Source of the DNA: Cryptomeria japonica
Lineage: Eukaryota; Streptophyta; Pinopsida; Cupressales; Cupressaceae
Assembly: GCF_030272615.1 (NCBI RefSeq)
Contig: NC_081413.1
Location: 337,213,302 to 337,277,301 of the forward strand
Direction: 5' to 3'
Length of the DNA: 64,000 bases
Part shown: in pieces, positions 61,462-64,000 of the stretch
Position numbering within the stretch: position 1 is the first letter of the stretch
How the letters are laid out: every line of letters starts with the position of its first letter
Notes under the pieces: model-generated
The model's input: only the letters and a program-made list of their open reading frames with translations
Told to the model about the DNA's origin: nothing
Databases searched by the model: none
Program-made: the position numbers and the translations under genes

Positions 61462-63906
61462 ATGCCATTGCCATCCACCACTCGTCTCAATCTTACAGCA
61501 TTATGTAAAGAAGGCCAGCTGAAGCAGGCGCTGCACGTTCTGCTTACAACACACAACCCCCCTGGACACTCTACATATCTTCAATTATTGCAGACCTGCA
61601 TTCTCAAGAACACGCTTTCACAAGGGAAATTCGTCCACTCTTTCATCTCTCATGAGCGATTTACATTTGCTGTACGCACGACTTTTCAGAGTAAGCTTAT
61701 TCACATGTATGTGAAGTGCGGATCTTTGGTTGATGCTCGAAAAGTGTTTGACTACATGAGAGAACGAGACGTCGTCTCATGGAATACAATTATTGCAGCA
61801 TACAGAAGACATGGTTATCCTCAAGAGACAATCACACTGTTTCACCAAATGCAACGAACAGGTCTCCAACCCGATCAGTTCACATTTGCCAGCGTACTCC
61901 CAGCGTGTACCAAAATGGGAGCTTTGGAACAGGGTATAAACATCCATCAAAGCATTAAGGACATAGGAGTTTCGTCAGATGTTGTAGTTGCAACTGCCCT
62001 GGTAGACATGTATGCAAAATGCGGAAACATGCAACAAGCACGCGAACTGTTTGACCAAATACCTCAAAGAGATGCAGTCTCATGGAATGCGATGATTGCA
62101 GGATATGCACAAAATGGGTTTGGCGAAAAGGCCTTTGAAACCTTTAAGCAGATGCAAATGTCGGGTATAAAGCCGGATTCCACAACCTTTGCCAGCATCC
62201 TCTCCGCCTGTGCTCAAATCGGAGCTTTGGAGCAGGGTACAGCTATCCATCAAAGCATAATTGAAAGTGGATTTTTTTCAAATATTATAATTGAAAATGC
62301 TCTAGTAGACATGTATGCAAAATGTGAAAGCTTACACAAGGCAAGTCAATTATTTGACAGAATGCCTCAAAGAGATGTTATCTCATGGAATGCAATGATT
62401 GTAGGATATGCACAAAATGGATTTGTTGAAAAGGCATTAGAAACTTTCAAGCAAATGCGGTCCGCAGGTGTAAAGCCAGACTCTACAACCTTTGCCAGCA
62501 TCCTCCCAGCTTGTGCCAAAACGGGAGGTTTGGAACAGGGTATTGACATCCATCAAAGCATAATGGAAGGGGGTTTTTTGTCAGATGTTGTAGTTGCAAG
62601 TGCCCTAGTAGACATGTATGCAAAATGTGGAAGCGTAGTTAAGGCATGTGATCTATTTGACACAATACCTCAAAGAAATGTGGTGTCATGGAATGCCATG
62701 ATTGCGGGATATTCACAAAATGGATTAGTTGAAAAGGCATTAGAAACTTTCAAGCAAATGCAATTAGCAGGTGTAAAGCCGAATTCCGCAACCTTTGCCA
62801 GCATCCTTCCAGCCTGTGCCAAAATGGGAGCTTTGGAACAGGGTAAGGACATCCATCAAAGCATAACGGAAGGTGGACTTTTGTCAGATGTTGTAGTTGC
62901 AAGTGCCCTGGTAGATATGTATGCAAAATGTGGAAGCATAGACAAGGCACGTGAACTGTTTGACAAAATACCTCAAAGAAATGTGGTCTCGTGGAATGCG
63001 ATGATTGCAGGATATGCACAGAATGGATTTTGCAAGGATGCTCTCAGAATCTTTGAATTAATGAAGCACTCTGGAATATATCCAAACATTGTAAGCTTTG
63101 CTTGTGTTCTATATGCATGCAGCCATGCAGGTTTAGTGGATGAAGGCTGTACATACTTCAATCATATGAACAACCCTTACTGCATTACACCTACAGTTGA
63201 TCATTATGTGTGCATGGTTGACCTTCTTGCCCGTGCTGGCTATCTTGAGGACACTCTCAACTTTATCATTAAAATGCCAGTTAAACCTGTGGTGCTTGTG
63301 TGGATATGTTTTCTTGGTGCCTGTAGATCACATATGAATATTGGCTTAGGAGTATTTACAGCGACGTTACTTTTTGATTTGGATCCTAAAAATGCTGTGA
63401 CTTATGTTCTTCTCTCAAATATCTATGCAGAAGCAGGTAGGTGGGGTGAAGTTCAAATGGTAAGGAGGCTGATGAAAGATAGAGAAATTAAAAAGATCCC
63501 CGGATGTAGTTGGATTGAAGGCCATAAAATGGTACATGCTTTTTGTGTAGGAGACAGATCGCACCCACAGACACAGGAGATCTATGCTAAGTTGGAGAAA
63601 TTGGCTTTGGATATGAAGGCAGCAGGATATTCTCCGGATTCAAATCATTCACTTAATGATGTGGAAGAGGAGGAAAGAGAATTATTTCTATGTCACCATA
63701 GTGAAAAGTTGGCAATTGCATTTGGTTTGTTAAACAATCCCCCTGGAACAATTATTAGAGTTGTTAAGAACCTTCGAGTATGTGCTGATTGCCACACTGC
63801 AACAAAATTTATCTCCAAAATTGTTAAAAGAGAAATTATTGTAAGAGATGCCAACCGCTTCCATCATTTTAAACAGGGGCAATGTTCGTGTGGAGATTAT
63901 TGGTGA
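61462..63906 (+). CDS. PLS-class pentatricopeptide repeat protein, DYW type
   Basis: An intronless frame from ATG 61462 (MPLPSTTRLNLTALCKEGQ) to TGA 63904-63906, 814 residues. The frame is open back to a TAA at 61381, with no earlier in-frame ATG. From about residue 70 it carries P, L and S repeats in near-identical triplets of 101 residues, with LVDMYAKCG and DVVSWNAMIAGYAQNG as recurring phrases. E and E+ motifs follow (VLLSNIYAEAGRWGEV, PGCSWIEG). It ends with a complete DYW domain: HSE at 746-748, CADCH at 774-778 and the final CGDYW. HxE plus CxxC is the zinc-dependent cytidine deaminase signature. Proteins of this class edit C to U in plastid or mitochondrial transcripts, the repeats choosing the site. 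The target cannot be read from sequence here. The called start may be short of the transit peptide: another frame holds ATG at 61371 (MLRLTTVAMSRW) and meets a stop, which suggests a one-base shift near 61405. Confidence 0.93.
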   Translation: MPLPSTTRLNLTALCKEGQLKQALHVLLTTHNPPGHSTYLQLLQTCILKNTLSQGKFVHSFISHERFTFAVRTTFQSKLIHMYVKCGSLVDARKVFDYMRERDVVSWNTIIAAYRRHGYPQETITLFHQMQRTGLQPDQFTFASVLPACTKMGALEQGINIHQSIKDIGVSSDVVVATALVDMYAKCGNMQQARELFDQIPQRDAVSWNAMIAGYAQNGFGEKAFETFKQMQMSGIKPDSTTFASILSACAQIGALEQGTAIHQSIIESGFFSNIIIENALVDMYAKCESLHKASQLFDRMPQRDVISWNAMIVGYAQNGFVEKALETFKQMRSAGVKPDSTTFASILPACAKTGGLEQGIDIHQSIMEGGFLSDVVVASALVDMYAKCGSVVKACDLFDTIPQRNVVSWNAMIAGYSQNGLVEKALETFKQMQLAGVKPNSATFASILPACAKMGALEQGKDIHQSITEGGLLSDVVVASALVDMYAKCGSIDKARELFDKIPQRNVVSWNAMIAGYAQNGFCKDALRIFELMKHSGIYPNIVSFACVLYACSHAGLVDEGCTYFNHMNNPYCITPTVDHYVCMVDLLARAGYLEDTLNFIIKMPVKPVVLVWICFLGACRSHMNIGLGVFTATLLFDLDPKNAVTYVLLSNIYAEAGRWGEVQMVRRLMKDREIKKIPGCSWIEGHKMVHAFCVGDRSHPQTQEIYAKLEKLALDMKAAGYSPDSNHSLNDVEEEERELFLCHHSEKLAIAFGLLNNPPGTIIRVVKNLRVCADCHTATKFISKIVKREIIVRDANRFHHFKQGQCSCGDYW

Positions 63907-64000
63907 TTCAAAATGTAGCAATCTGAAAAATAGACATGAAAAATAGACATGATGTGCACTGTGTCAGACCTCCACTAATAATGAGTGGACAAGGTTCGTT
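63907..64000. other. 3' flank of the PPR gene
   Basis: 94 bp after the stop codon. A short direct repeat (aaaatagacatga) is seen. No polyadenylation signal is certain. Confidence 0.3.

Noticed and set aside
1-64000. tRNA and rRNA genes
   Set aside because: No cloverleaf with conserved boxes and no rRNA stretch was recognised by eye. The only tRNA-like match is the PBS at 33776-33787. A tRNAscan-SE run would settle it.

Overview
The window looks like nuclear DNA of a land plant with a large, repeat-filled genome, most likely a gymnosperm. That is inferred from low gene density, many decayed LTR, LINE and hAT elements of plant type, and an intronless DYW-class PPR gene. One apparently intact host-type gene is visible (61462-63906, +). 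No rRNA, tRNA, CRISPR or bacterial feature was recognised. The rest is transposable elements, often nested or broken, separated by AT-rich DNA.

Layout. 1-5062 is a minus-strand retroelement of unrecognised family: a decayed ORF (1-2690) behind a long leader, with a putative LTR whose upstream part holds about ten degenerate hairpin repeats. 5139-5791 is a 653-bp hAT-type deletion derivative with a perfect 8-bp target duplication. 7056-10809 is a 5'-truncated LINE with a 12-bp target duplication. It carries the end of ORF2 (zf-RVT and RNase H) and then an unexpected further ORF (8943-10583) before a plant-LINE 3' tail. 13454-14640 is a three-copy local repeat. 15162-20278 is a second minus-strand retroelement with the same plan as the first: an ORF remnant, a TATA box, then a 2.2-kb array of about 170-180 bp units, each with a strongly kept dyad-symmetric core. 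24930-28215 is a hAT (DUF659) pseudogene split by an LTR-like insert.

33286-38827 is a complete Ty3/gypsy element with near-identical LTRs, a 5-bp target duplication, PBS and PPT. Its gag-pol frame is broken by two stop codons, one exactly at the catalytic glutamate of integrase. 39.9-43.7 kb is a decayed gag split by other LTR-like DNA. 43977-48162 is a minus-strand transposase pseudogene (ZNF862/DUF4371-like hAT) split by a 1.4-kb LTR-like insert. 48670-61095 is a direct duplication of a 5.9-kb block (LTR-like repeat plus non-LTR RT remnants). LTR ends lie at its internal breakpoint, with a 296-bp tandem duplication there. The PPR gene follows.

The genes do not form an operon or pathway. 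What links them is nested insertion. The points most worth a second look are the extra 3' ORF in the LINE, the hairpin arrays upstream of the promoter in two different minus-strand elements, the G-tract hairpins whose stems covary between copies, and the LTR end at the duplication breakpoint.
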